A DNA stretch of 64,000 nt, taken from contig FR888507.1 in NCBI GenBank assembly GCA_000432155.1, forward strand, positions 44,804 to 108,803, in the 5' to 3' direction. The position numbers and the translations under genes are program-made. Source of the DNA: Eubacterium sp. CAG:274 (GTDB lineage Bacteria > Bacillota > Clostridia > Lachnospirales > CAG-274). Positions 44,433 through 52,736 of this stretch are shown in pieces; the first letter of the stretch is position 1; every line of letters starts with the position of its first letter. A model generated the notes under the pieces. That model did no database searches. It was not told the origin of the DNA and worked only from the letters and a program-made list of their open reading frames with translations.

Positions 44433-45392
44433 ATGAAAGCAAGAAAATTTACATACCATTACATTATAACAATTTTTGCAATATATTTCAATGTTTTAAT
44501 CATAATCTTTCCGAAAGAAATCATTAAATCTGCAAAAAATGGACTATTATTGTGGTACAACTTTGCTTTGCCCTCACTTTTGCCCTTTATAATAGGCACA
44601 AACATACTTAAATCGACAAATTTTCCCATTTATCTAAGCAAAAAATTAAGTCCCATTTTCAACAAAATTTTTAAAATAAGTGGGAATGGTGCTTTTCCCA
44701 TTGTCTGTGGAATGTTATCTGGATACCCTTTAGGGGCTAAATTAACCTGTGACCTATATAATGAAAATAAAATCAGCAAATCAGAAGCACAAAGAATACT
44801 TTGCTTTAGCAACAACTCTGGTCCTATTTTCATTATTGGAACTATTGGCACGCAAATGCTAAACAATTCCGCCCTTGGCTATAAACTGTTGGCTGTACAC
44901 ATACTTTCTGCCATTACTCTTGGTATGCTATTAGGCATAGTATCAAAAAAAGATAATAGCAAATGTCTGTATCAAAAAAGCTCAATAAAGCCTATTGGAG
45001 AATTATTAAACTCATCTATATCCAACGGTATAGAAACCATTGTTGCTATAGGTGGATATATTGTTTTCTTTTCCATATTGTATACTTTACTTTCAAAAAC
45101 TCAAGTAATAACACTATTGTCAAAACCACTATGTAGTATAGGTATGGACCAATACACAGCTAAAGGAATAATAAGTGGTTTACTGGAAATAACAAACGGC
45201 TGTAGTATTATTTCCAAAAGCAATTCAAACATTTTGCCTTTCATATCTATGATAATTGCATGGGGTGGTTTTTCTATACACGCCCAATCAATAAGCTTTA
45301 TTGCAAAAACAGACTTATCAGCAAAAAAATACATATTAGCTAAATTTGCTCACAGTATTATATCTGCTATTTATACATATCTCTTTATATAA
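44433..45392 (+). CDS. ylbJ: YlbJ-type sporulation integral membrane protein
   Basis: The 319-aa protein has about eight membrane helices and the nucleoside-recognition-like motifs FALPSLLPFIIGTNIL, GMLSGYPLGAKL, FSNNSGPIFIIGTIG and GLLEITNGCSII. In Bacillus, YlbJ is needed for spore cortex formation, so this gene points to sporulation. The open frame extends to 44316, overlapping the divergent hlyD-like gene; ATG 44433, with an AAGG about 12 bases upstream, is the likely start. Confidence 0.85.
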   Translation: MKARKFTYHYIITIFAIYFNVLIIIFPKEIIKSAKNGLLLWYNFALPSLLPFIIGTNILKSTNFPIYLSKKLSPIFNKIFKISGNGAFPIVCGMLSGYPLGAKLTCDLYNENKISKSEAQRILCFSNNSGPIFIIGTIGTQMLNNSALGYKLLAVHILSAITLGMLLGIVSKKDNSKCLYQKSSIKPIGELLNSSISNGIETIVAIGGYIVFFSILYTLLSKTQVITLLSKPLCSIGMDQYTAKGIISGLLEITNGCSIISKSNSNILPFISMIIAWGGFSIHAQSISFIAKTDLSAKKYILAKFAHSIISAIYTYLFI

Positions 45393-45395
45393 ACT

Positions 45396-45435
45396 AAGGC
45401 TGTCTTATAAGTTCCATTCATAAGACAGCCTTTTT
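45396..45435. terminator. Terminator after ylbJ, probably bidirectional
   Basis: A 13-bp perfect stem (45396-45408 with 45420-45432) with an 11-base loop is followed by TTTTT on the plus strand; on the minus strand the U-tract is weaker. Confidence 0.9.
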
Positions 45436-45448
45436 ATAATTATGAATA

Positions 45449-46045
45449 TTACTGTTCCTGATATACATCCTCATAATAAGTATTAAGAGTCTGGCGTTCT
45501 TCGTAAATTGCATCAATTTCCTGATTTAAGTAACCTTTAAGGCTTTCTGAATTGTCAGTAATGCTCTTAATAAGGTTTTCAATCTTAGTTTCAGTATTTG
45601 AAAGCATTTTATCTGCATAATCAAGAGAACCAACCTTGAGCTGAGTTGCTCTATCACTAGCTTCTTTAATAATAGAATTAGCCTTATTCTGAGCATCTTC
45701 AATAAGAGCTTCGGCTTCAGCCTTTGCCTGTTTATAAATCTGTTCTTCGCTAATCATCTGAGCAGCCTTTTCATTAGCTTCCATAATGATGGCCTGACCA
45801 TTGGAATTAGCCTTATCAATAATAGAATGAGCCTGACCAACTATTCTTTGAGCCTGCTTTACTTCTCTTGGAAGATTAAGACGCATACCTTCAATAATTT
45901 CATTAAGTTCATTTCTTGAAACAGCAGCCTTATCATTTGAAAAAGGTGCATTTTTAGCTCCATCTACAGTATCTTCAAGTCTATCAATAAGTCTATAAAA
46001 TGTATTGTCCTCAGCAAACTGATTTTCCATTTCCAAATTATCCAT
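45449..46045 (-). CDS. Coiled-coil protein resembling V-ATPase-E/DivIVA-type rods
   Basis: The 198-aa protein is almost wholly helical: an N-terminal FYRLIDRLEDTVDGAK, the NLPREVKQAQRIVGQAHSI segment, then repeated Ala/Glu/Lys heptads (EAEALIEDAQNKANSIIKEA) to the end. Clostridia carry a similar gene, often labelled as an ATPase subunit, next to coaD; I see no catalytic motif. It is probably a structural or scaffold protein related in form to DivIVA. GGAGG precedes the ATG, and it is the last gene of the rsmD-coaD unit. Confidence 0.75.
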   Translation of the reverse strand: MDNLEMENQFAEDNTFYRLIDRLEDTVDGAKNAPFSNDKAAVSRNELNEIIEGMRLNLPREVKQAQRIVGQAHSIIDKANSNGQAIIMEANEKAAQMISEEQIYKQAKAEAEALIEDAQNKANSIIKEASDRATQLKVGSLDYADKMLSNTETKIENLIKSITDNSESLKGYLNQEIDAIYEERQTLNTYYEDVYQEQ

Positions 46046-46059
46046 AATTATTTTTCCTC

Positions 46060-46551
46060 CTAATTCAATTCCTTTAATTCCAGTTTTTTACGCAATTGTT
46101 CGTTAATGATTTCAGGCACCATATTGGCAATATCGCCACCAAAGGAAGCAATTTCCTTAACCTGACTTGAGCTGAAAAACAAATATTGTGTATCAGCCGA
46201 AATAAAAAGTGTTTCTAAATCACTATCCAAGGCTCTATTAGTCAATGCCATCTGAAATTCATAAGAAAAATCAGTCACACCTCTAAGGCCTCTTATAACA
46301 ATATTAGAATTATTTGCTCTGGCAAAATCTACTAAAAGACCAGAAAAAGCCTTTATTTCTACATTAGCAAAATCTTTTGTTATTTCTTTAAGTTGTGCTA
46401 CCCTTTCTTCTACTGTAAAAAGTGGCACTTTTGACTTATTATCCAAAACACCGACAATAAGCTTATCGCACAATCTTGATGCACGATTTATTATATCCAA
46501 ATGTCCATTAGTAGTCGGGTCAAAACTACCAGGATAAACCGCAACTTTCAT
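46060..46551 (-). CDS. coaD: Phosphopantetheine adenylyltransferase
   Basis: This enzyme catalyses the penultimate step of coenzyme A synthesis. The 163-aa protein has the nucleotidyltransferase motif YPGSFDPTTNGHLDII, VIRGLRGVTDFSYEFQMALTNR and the C-terminal SSSQVKEIASFGGDI. GGAGG supports the start; it follows rsmD by 2 bases. Confidence 0.97.
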   Translation of the reverse strand: MKVAVYPGSFDPTTNGHLDIINRASRLCDKLIVGVLDNKSKVPLFTVEERVAQLKEITKDFANVEIKAFSGLLVDFARANNSNIVIRGLRGVTDFSYEFQMALTNRALDSDLETLFISADTQYLFFSSSQVKEIASFGGDIANMVPEIINEQLRKKLELKELN

Positions 46552-46553
46552 TA

Positions 46554-47117
46554 TTATCCTCCATACTCATCGGCATAAGTTAAAAAAGTCATACGAGTAA
46601 TTCTGTATTCCTTTACCCTTGTAACTTTTAAGCCTGCTATTTCTGGAATTTCTTCTTCTGTTGACTGTTCAGCTATAATATACCCATCTTTTGAAAGTAT
46701 ATTATTCTTAACTATAGCCTGTAAAGACAATTCTACAAGCCCTTTGTCATAAGGTGGGTCCATAAAAATAACATCAAAAGTTTTACCTCTTTGTGCCAAC
46801 TTTGATATAGCTGAAGTAACATCACAAGACATAACCTCTGCCCTGTCTGATACCTTAGCCCCATTGATATTTTGTTTTATAACATCAATGCTTTCCTTAT
46901 TATTATCTACAAAAACGGCATTCTGCCCACCTCTTGATAGACATTCAATACCCATTGCTCCACTACCACTAAACAAATCAAGAAATCTACAGTCATACAT
47001 ATCAGCCGCAATAATATTAAAGAGCGACTCTTTTATTCTGTCTAATGTAGGTCTTGTGTTCATTCCTTCGGGAGCTTTCAGTTTCAAACCTCTGGCCGAA
47101 CCTGAAATTACTCTCAT
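46554..47117 (-). CDS. rsmD: 16S rRNA (guanine966-N2)-methyltransferase RsmD
   Basis: The 187-aa SAM-dependent methyltransferase shows RVISGSARGLKLKAPEG, TRPTLDRIKESLFNI, FLDLFSGSGAMGIECLSRG and the catalytic DPPYDKG. It modifies helix 31 of 16S rRNA. The rsmD-coaD pair is a conserved bacterial arrangement. It has a likely promoter at 47153-47181. Confidence 0.95.
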   Translation of the reverse strand: MRVISGSARGLKLKAPEGMNTRPTLDRIKESLFNIIAADMYDCRFLDLFSGSGAMGIECLSRGGQNAVFVDNNKESIDVIKQNINGAKVSDRAEVMSCDVTSAISKLAQRGKTFDVIFMDPPYDKGLVELSLQAIVKNNILSKDGYIIAEQSTEEEIPEIAGLKVTRVKEYRITRMTFLTYADEYGG

Positions 47118-47152
47118 ATAATACCATCACCTTTACAACAGTTCTAAACATC

Positions 47153-47181
47153 ATTATACAAAAAAAAATTAATTAAGTAAA
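47153..47181 (-). promoter_or_regulatory. Putative promoter of rsmD-coaD
   Basis: TTTACT (47176-47181), a 17-base spacer and TATAAT (47153-47158) lie on the minus strand. Confidence 0.5.
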
Positions 47182-47195
47182 TACCCTAAATTCAT

Positions 47196-49247
47196 TTATA
47201 GGCAAATTTTTTTATTTTCTTCAGAATATAGTTCTTCTATTCGCTTTTTAAGCAATAAATTTTCTTTTTTTTCCAAATTTTCATCACTTTTATACAAATC
47301 AATAGCAACTGACTGAACATCTTTTAATATATTTATGTCCTTATACAGGTTTGCAATTTTCATTTCTGGAAGACCATGTTGTCTTGTTCCAAAGAAGTCC
47401 CCCGGTCCTCTAAGGTGTAAATCTTTTTCAGAAATAACAAAGCCGTCATTAGACTTACACATTATAGACATTCTCTCTTTTGCTACCTTTGTTTTGCTGT
47501 CTGTAACTAAGACGCAATAACTCTTTTCTCCACCTCTACCTACTCTACCTCTTAACTGATGTAGTGCAGACAAGCCAAATCTTTCAGCATTTTCAATAAT
47601 CATAAGAGTAGCATTAGGTACATTTACACCTACTTCAATTACTGTAGTAGACACTAACACATCAATTTCTCCACTAGAAAATCTATCCATAATATCCTGT
47701 TTTTCATTGTTTTTCAATTTACCATGCATACACTCCACTCTTAAATCTGGAAGTCTATCATTTTTAAGTTCTTCTGTAAATTTCAAAACACTTCTTAAAT
47801 CCAGTTTTTCATTTTCTTCAATCATAGGACAAATAATGTAACATTGTCTACCCTTTGCAACTTCCTTTTCTATAAAAGCATAAAGTCTGTTATCATAAGT
47901 ATGATTTACAGCAAAGGTATCAACTTTTTGTCTTCCTGGTGGAAGTTCGTTTATAGTAGATATATCCAAATCTCCATAAAGTATAAGAGCCAAAGTTCTT
48001 GGTATAGGTGTAGCTGTCATAACCAAAACATGAGGTTCTTCTCCCTTTTGAGCTAACATCTCTCTTTGTCTTACACCAAATCTATGTTGTTCATCTGTAA
48101 TAACCAATCCTAAATTATTGTAAACAACTTTTTCCTGTATAAGGGCGTGTGTGCCTATAATCATTTGTGCAGTACCATTTTCTATATTTTTATAGGCTAT
48201 ATTCTTTTCTTTTTTCTTTATTCCACTTGTAAGTAATTGGCAACTTATACCTAAAGGTTCAAACACAGCCTTAAAACTTTCATAGTGTTGGTTTGCAAGT
48301 ACATCTGTTGGTGCCATCATAACAGCCTGATAACCATTATTTATGATAAGATACGCTGCTATCATTGCTACAGCTGTTTTACCACATCCTACATCTCCTT
48401 GCACTAATCTATTCATAACATAACCACTAGAAAAATCGTTAAATATTTCGCCCAAAACCTTTTTCTGTGCATTTGTTAAATCAAATTTAAGTTGATTTCT
48501 TATTCCACTTACATCATAGTTTCCTATTTTTACAGTACTTGTCTTTTCTCCCACATCGCCTTTAAGCTGTAACAGCCTCATTTGCAAAAGTAAAAGTTCT
48601 TCTGCCACAAGTCTGTATCTGGCTTTAAAAAAGGCATCATCATTTTGAGGAAAATGAATATTCTTTATAGCATAAAGTCTTGAACATAGCCCCATACTTT
48701 TAATAATGCTTTTAGGCAAAAATTCATCTATCTTATCTTTTACCTCAATCAAGGCATCTCTGATAACAGTTCTTATTACTTTTTGACTTAATCTAGCTGG
48801 TAATGTATATACTGGAACAATTCTTCCATTATTTAAACTATTAGGATTAAAAATCTCGAACTCTGGACTTTCTACTTGTATTCTGTTATATTTTTCTGTA
48901 ACTTTGCCGGAAAACACATATTCTTTTCCCAATACAAGTGAATTTTTAATATAAGGTTGATTAAACCACACCCCATCTATACTTCCTGTGGCATCACTTA
49001 ATCTAGCCCTTACAATAACCATACCCTTTACTCTGTGTGCCTCGGGATTAAATGAAACCTTTGCTTTAAATGTATTAACTTCGCCTTTTACTACATCAGA
49101 TATGTTTACAAAAAGACTTTTATCCTCGTAATCTCTAGGAAAATATTCTATAAGGTCATTTACTGTTTCAACACCCATTTTATTAAGTTGTTTGCATCTA
49201 GTTTCTCCAATATTTTTCACTACTGATATTGGCTCATTTAATTCCAT
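47196..49247 (-). CDS. recG: ATP-dependent DNA helicase RecG
   Basis: This helicase reverses stalled replication forks and branch-migrates junctions. The 683-aa protein has the N-terminal wedge/OB domain (NTFKAKVSFNPEAHRVKG), Walker A GDVGCGKTAVAMIAAY (Cys where most homologues have Ser), DEQH box ITDEQHRFGVRQR, STTVIEVGVNVPNA and QLRGRVGRG. The ribosome site (GGGTG) is weak. Confidence 0.96.
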   Translation of the reverse strand: MELNEPISVVKNIGETRCKQLNKMGVETVNDLIEYFPRDYEDKSLFVNISDVVKGEVNTFKAKVSFNPEAHRVKGMVIVRARLSDATGSIDGVWFNQPYIKNSLVLGKEYVFSGKVTEKYNRIQVESPEFEIFNPNSLNNGRIVPVYTLPARLSQKVIRTVIRDALIEVKDKIDEFLPKSIIKSMGLCSRLYAIKNIHFPQNDDAFFKARYRLVAEELLLLQMRLLQLKGDVGEKTSTVKIGNYDVSGIRNQLKFDLTNAQKKVLGEIFNDFSSGYVMNRLVQGDVGCGKTAVAMIAAYLIINNGYQAVMMAPTDVLANQHYESFKAVFEPLGISCQLLTSGIKKKEKNIAYKNIENGTAQMIIGTHALIQEKVVYNNLGLVITDEQHRFGVRQREMLAQKGEEPHVLVMTATPIPRTLALILYGDLDISTINELPPGRQKVDTFAVNHTYDNRLYAFIEKEVAKGRQCYIICPMIEENEKLDLRSVLKFTEELKNDRLPDLRVECMHGKLKNNEKQDIMDRFSSGEIDVLVSTTVIEVGVNVPNATLMIIENAERFGLSALHQLRGRVGRGGEKSYCVLVTDSKTKVAKERMSIMCKSNDGFVISEKDLHLRGPGDFFGTRQHGLPEMKIANLYKDINILKDVQSVAIDLYKSDENLEKKENLLLKKRIEELYSEENKKICL

Positions 49248-49292
49248 TTTCTACACCCATTCTAAAATCGTATATCATATCACATAATATAA

Positions 49293-49322
49293 TAAAAAAA
49301 GTCACAGCTTTCACTATGACTT
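49293..49322 (-). terminator. Rho-independent terminator of azlD
   Basis: AAGTCA (49299-49304) and TGACTT (49317-49322) form a stem on the minus strand, with two further pairs inside, followed by a run of seven T residues. Confidence 0.78.
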
Positions 49323-49363
49323 AATTTTAACATATTTTTCATTCTATATCAATAAAGTAAATA

Positions 49364-49687
49364 TTACGCAATTCTTATAAAAATCATATAACACACAGTC
49401 CCAACAAATACACTTAAAAGAGTGTTTTTAAATATTAAGTGTGTAATAACTGTTGTTGCTACCCCGCCAAATAATGTCAAATTAGATATAAAATCCGAAT
49501 TGACAGCACCTTTCAAACAATAAACAACTAAAATAGCCATAATAGCAGAGGTAGATTTTTCTCCTAAATATGATATTATTTCCGGTGGCTTCTTGTTATC
49601 TCTAAATATCAAAAATGGTATGGCTCTTATACCAAAAGTGCAAAGACCACTGCATAGAATTATGGCTACATTTTTTAAGCTAGACAT
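49364..49687 (-). CDS. azlD: AzlD-family branched-chain amino-acid exporter subunit
   Basis: The 107-aa protein has about three or four membrane helices (NVAIILCSGLCTFGIRAIPFL, STSAIMAILVVYCLKG, LLSVFVGTVCYMIFI). AzlD is the small partner of AzlC in export of branched-chain amino acids or analogues. The true start is ATG 49687, overlapping the azlC stop by 8 bases, with GAGG in azlC; the frame to 49804 is not used. Confidence 0.88.
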   Translation of the reverse strand: MSSLKNVAIILCSGLCTFGIRAIPFLIFRDNKKPPEIISYLGEKSTSAIMAILVVYCLKGAVNSDFISNLTLFGGVATTVITHLIFKNTLLSVFVGTVCYMIFIRIA

Positions 49688-50387
49688 TATCTTCAAACCT
49701 CTTATTACTAAATTTTCTTTCCACAACCAATAAAAGCATGGTAAATAGCATAGCTGGGAATATAAAACTCTTTGCTCCAAAAACAAAAAGTGAAATTGTA
49801 CCAAATACTAAACCTGTTATTACAAATTTACGGTCTTTCTTCACTTTCCATTTATCAATCAAAATAGTGACAAACAAGGCTGTCATACAAAAATCTATTC
49901 CTGTAAAATCAAATTTTAGAAAACCACCTAATAACCCACCAATAATAGTTCCTGTCAACCAATAAACTCTTGCCATTATAGCCACATATAGCATATACAA
50001 GGATTCATTTATACCCTTTGGTAAATTCATACTACAGTAGAGAGCATAGGTTTCATCTGTTAAACTAAATATCATATAAGGATAAAACTTACCTGTTTTT
50101 CTAAACTTCTCAATATATGAAATACCATAAAACAACATTCTGCTATTCATAAAAACAGCTGTTAATATTATGGTAAAAAAAGGTGTCCCTGTCTTTAAAT
50201 AATCTACAAGAACATATTGAAAAGCTCCTGTATAGATAGTTTTACTTACTAGCCAAGACCATACAAAGTTATAGCCTGCATTGTACATCATAATGCCAAA
50301 AGCTATACTTAAAAACTCATAACTAAAGAAAATAGGTAATGAACTTATAAAAGCAAACAATAAAGTTTTCTTATCTATTTTCATCAA
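49680..50387 (-). CDS. azlC: AzlC-family branched-chain amino-acid exporter
   Basis: The 235-aa protein is polytopic, with the AzlC pattern SSLPIFFSYEFLSIAFGIMM, YTGAFQYVLVDYL, FMNSRMLFYGISYI and FSLTDETYALYCSM. It forms the large subunit of the AzlCD exporter. Its ATG overlaps the stop of the SGNH hydrolase gene (ATGA), so the three genes are translationally chained. Confidence 0.92.
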   Translation of the reverse strand: MMKIDKKTLLFAFISSLPIFFSYEFLSIAFGIMMYNAGYNFVWSWLVSKTIYTGAFQYVLVDYLKTGTPFFTIILTAVFMNSRMLFYGISYIEKFRKTGKFYPYMIFSLTDETYALYCSMNLPKGINESLYMLYVAIMARVYWLTGTIIGGLLGGFLKFDFTGIDFCMTALFVTILIDKWKVKKDRKFVITGLVFGTISLFVFGAKSFIFPAMLFTMLLLVVERKFSNKRFEDNV

Positions 50388-51019
50388 ACTGCTTCCCTGA
50401 TTTTGCTATAAAACTGATTATAAATAGCCTCTGCAAGCTTTCTATGACCAAATTCATTAAGATGTTCTCTGTCGGCAGAACTAGGTCTGGCATATTCTGA
50501 AGCAGCTACAAAATCAGCATCATATTTTTCTGCAATTTTTCTATAAACTTCAGGAAGTTGTTTTGACACTTCAACTGAATTTTCATTAAATTCAGTATCA
50601 AAACCCTCCTCCCATACTCCCTCGCCTAGTTCTATAGGTGAAACAAGTATAATATTTATATCAAGGTCACTATCTTTAATTTGCTTTATTAATAATTCAA
50701 TACCACTTCCGATTTTTTCAGCAGTAGCACCATAGGCAGTTTTGCAATCATTTGTGCCAAGCATAAGTACAACTGTATCAATAGGCTTGTGAGTTTCCAA
50801 TATAATAGGAAGTAAGTCTGCTCCCTTTCTTCCCTTTCTAGTAGCATCTTCAAAAATAGTTGTTCTTCCACACAAACCCTCTTCTACAACTCTATATCCG
50901 TTCTTCTCTATCTTTTTACTTAAAACACCAGTCCATCTTGTGTTCCAATCATATCTGTCTTTTGTTGCTGGAATTAATCCATATGTATTTGAATCTCCAA
51001 AGCATAATATCTGTTTCAT
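50384..51019 (-). CDS. SGNH/GDSL-family hydrolase
   Basis: The 211-aa cytosolic protein (no signal peptide) has block I CFGDSNTYGL with the catalytic Ser, block III MLGTNDCKT, and the C-terminal SADREHLNEFGHRKL with the Asp-His pair. These are hallmarks of GDSL esterases, acyl-thioesterases or arylesterases; the substrate is unknown. A GGTGAT site supports ATG 51019; a GTG start nine bases earlier is possible. It is the first gene of an operon with azlC and azlD. Confidence 0.9.
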   Translation of the reverse strand: MKQILCFGDSNTYGLIPATKDRYDWNTRWTGVLSKKIEKNGYRVVEEGLCGRTTIFEDATRKGRKGADLLPIILETHKPIDTVVLMLGTNDCKTAYGATAEKIGSGIELLIKQIKDSDLDINIILVSPIELGEGVWEEGFDTEFNENSVEVSKQLPEVYRKIAEKYDADFVAASEYARPSSADREHLNEFGHRKLAEAIYNQFYSKIREAV

Positions 51020-51065
51020 ACTAATCACCCATTTCCTATATGTTTTATATGATTTATGTATTATA

Positions 51066-51094
51066 TTTTATTTATTACCCCTACTTTTGTCAAG
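51066..51094 (-). promoter_or_regulatory. Promoter of the SGNH-azlCD operon
   Basis: A perfect TTGACA (51089-51094), a 17-base spacer and TAAAAT (51066-51071) lie on the minus strand, divergent from the hydE promoter. Confidence 0.62.
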
Positions 51095-51134
51095 TATAAC
51101 ACTATTGAATTTTTTATAAAATTTTTCATATATG

Positions 51135-51163
51135 TTGACTTTCAAATAATAATTGATTATGAT
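51135..51163 (+). promoter_or_regulatory. Promoter of hydE
   Basis: TTGACT (51135-51140), a 17-base spacer and TATGAT (51158-51163) lie on the plus strand, about 40 bases from the ATG and about 40 bases from the divergent promoter. Confidence 0.65.
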
Positions 51164-51203
51164 ATTCTTACTAAGCAAGTAGGATATTGGAGAGGTAAAA
51201 CTA

Positions 51204-52226
51204 ATGATTGATGAATTTGTTAAAAACTGTAATCTAAGTGACATACAGTTAAAAACATTATTGGAGTCCAATGAATTTGATAACCAGTTGAGAGAAAATG
51301 CGGATATTCTCAGAAAACAACATTATGGTACTGATGTATATATAAGAGGACTAATAGAATTTACTAATTTTTGTAAAAACAACTGCTATTATTGTGGTAT
51401 AAGAAAAGATAATAAAAACGCCCATAGATACAGACTTTCAAAAGAAGATATAATGGAATGTTGCAAAGACGGTTACGGCTTAGGTTTCCGTACTTTTGTT
51501 TTACAAGGTGGAGAAGACCCATATTTTACAGATGAAAAGATTTGTGATATTGTCTGTTCAATAAAAGAAAAATATCCCGATTGTGCTGTAACACTTTCTA
51601 TAGGGGAAAAATCAAAGGAAAGCTACAAGAAATATTTTGATGCTGGTGCTGACCGTTACTTATTAAGACACGAAACAGCTGATGAAACCCACTACAACAA
51701 ACTTCATCCCGATAGTATGAGTTTAAAAAACAGAAAACAATGCTTATTTGATTTAAAGGAAATAGGCTATCAAGTTGGTTCTGGATTTATGGTTGGTTCT
51801 CCTTTTCAAACTACAGAAAATTTAATATCCGATTTAAGATTTTTACAGGAGCTTGAGCCTGATATGATTGGCATAGGACCATATTTAACTCACACCGAAA
51901 CTCCTTTCCATATTTATGGCAACGGAAGTTTTGAATTAACTTTGAAACTTATTTCTATTTTGAGAATTATGTTTCCATATGCTCTTATTCCTGCAACTAC
52001 AGCATTAGGAACAATAAATCCTTTAGGTCGTGAAATGGGATTAAAGGCTGGAGCAAATGTTGTAATGCCTAATCTCTCCCCTGTTAGTGTAAGAAAATTT
52101 TATGAATTATACGAAAATAAAATTTGTACTGGCGATGAGTCTGCTCAATGTAGAAATTGTCTTGAAAAGAGAGTATCCAATGCTGGCTACAATATTGTAA
52201 CAGACATAGGAAATGTAAAAAGATAA
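51204..52226 (+). CDS. hydE: [FeFe]-hydrogenase maturase HydE (radical SAM)
   Basis: This radical-SAM enzyme takes part in building the dithiomethylamine/Fe(CO)2(CN)2 unit of the [FeFe]-hydrogenase H-cluster. The 340-aa protein has the CxxxCxxC 4Fe-4S motif in FCKNNCYYCGIRK, GFRTFVLQGGEDPYF, YLLRHETADETHYNKLHPD and a C-terminal CRNCLEKRVSN. No hydF, hydG or hydrogenase lies in the window. GGAGAGGT precedes the ATG. Confidence 0.92.
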   Translation: MIDEFVKNCNLSDIQLKTLLESNEFDNQLRENADILRKQHYGTDVYIRGLIEFTNFCKNNCYYCGIRKDNKNAHRYRLSKEDIMECCKDGYGLGFRTFVLQGGEDPYFTDEKICDIVCSIKEKYPDCAVTLSIGEKSKESYKKYFDAGADRYLLRHETADETHYNKLHPDSMSLKNRKQCLFDLKEIGYQVGSGFMVGSPFQTTENLISDLRFLQELEPDMIGIGPYLTHTETPFHIYGNGSFELTLKLISILRIMFPYALIPATTALGTINPLGREMGLKAGANVVMPNLSPVSVRKFYELYENKICTGDESAQCRNCLEKRVSNAGYNIVTDIGNVKR

Positions 52227-52236
52227 ATTTATATAT

Positions 52237-52265
52237 TTGACAATGCAATATTTATATGATAACAT
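52237..52265 (+). promoter_or_regulatory. Putative promoter of the thioesterase gene
   Basis: A perfect TTGACA (52237-52242), a 17-base spacer and TAACAT (52260-52265) lie between hydE and the next gene, so the thioesterase may be transcribed on its own. Confidence 0.48.
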
Positions 52266-52311
52266 TTTATAAAGTAGGTTAGCATTGTCTAACTATGTAA
52301 GGAGGAATATT

Positions 52312-52695
52312 ATGTTAAATACAGGTATAAAAGGTTCTGCATCTGAAATTGTAACAAATGAAAAAACTGCTGTTGCTGTAGGTAGTGGTGGTTTATCAGT
52401 TTATGCTACACCAGCTATGATTTCATTAATGGAAAAATCAGCTTATGAAAGCGTTCAATCTCTTTTAGAAGAAGGTAGTGGCACAGTAGGCACACTTATG
52501 AACATTCAGCATATATCTGCTACTCCAGTAGGTATGAAAGTTACAGCCGAAAGCGAGCTTATTGCTATTGACGGTAGAAAATTGACTTTTAAAGTAACAG
52601 CCTTTGATGAAGTTGGTAAAATTGGCGAAGGTACTCACGAAAGATTTATTATAAACAACGAGAAATTCCAAGCTAAAACAAATTCTAAGAAATAA
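52312..52695 (+). CDS. FlK-type hot-dog thioesterase
   Basis: The 127-aa single-domain hot-dog protein resembles fluoroacetyl-CoA thioesterase FlK: VYATPAMISLMEKSAYESV (the Thr and Glu of the active site), QHISATPVGMKVTAESEL (His) and GEGTHERFII. Family members hydrolyse small acyl-CoAs; fluoroacetate resistance should not be assumed. GGAGG fixes ATG 52312 rather than the longer frame to 52285. Confidence 0.82.
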   Translation: MLNTGIKGSASEIVTNEKTAVAVGSGGLSVYATPAMISLMEKSAYESVQSLLEEGSGTVGTLMNIQHISATPVGMKVTAESELIAIDGRKLTFKVTAFDEVGKIGEGTHERFIINNEKFQAKTNSKK

Positions 52696-52699
52696 AATT

Positions 52700-52734
52700 A
52701 ATGGCATAGGTTGTATTCGCCTATGCCATTCTTT
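52700..52734. terminator. Bidirectional terminator between the thioesterase and malY genes
   Basis: An 11-bp perfect stem AATGGCATAGG / CCTATGCCATT (52700-52710, 52720-52730) has a 9-base loop, with CTTTTA on the plus side and TTAATTTTATT on the minus side. Confidence 0.85.
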
Positions 52735-52736
52735 TA

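Noticed and set aside
51068..51271. 67-aa minus-strand open frame across the hydE start
   Set aside because: It overlaps two good promoters and the hydE start and has no ribosome site or recognisable protein character.
52312..52695. Fluoroacetate-resistance gene flK
   Set aside because: Only fold and active-site similarity are visible; there is no fluorometabolite context.
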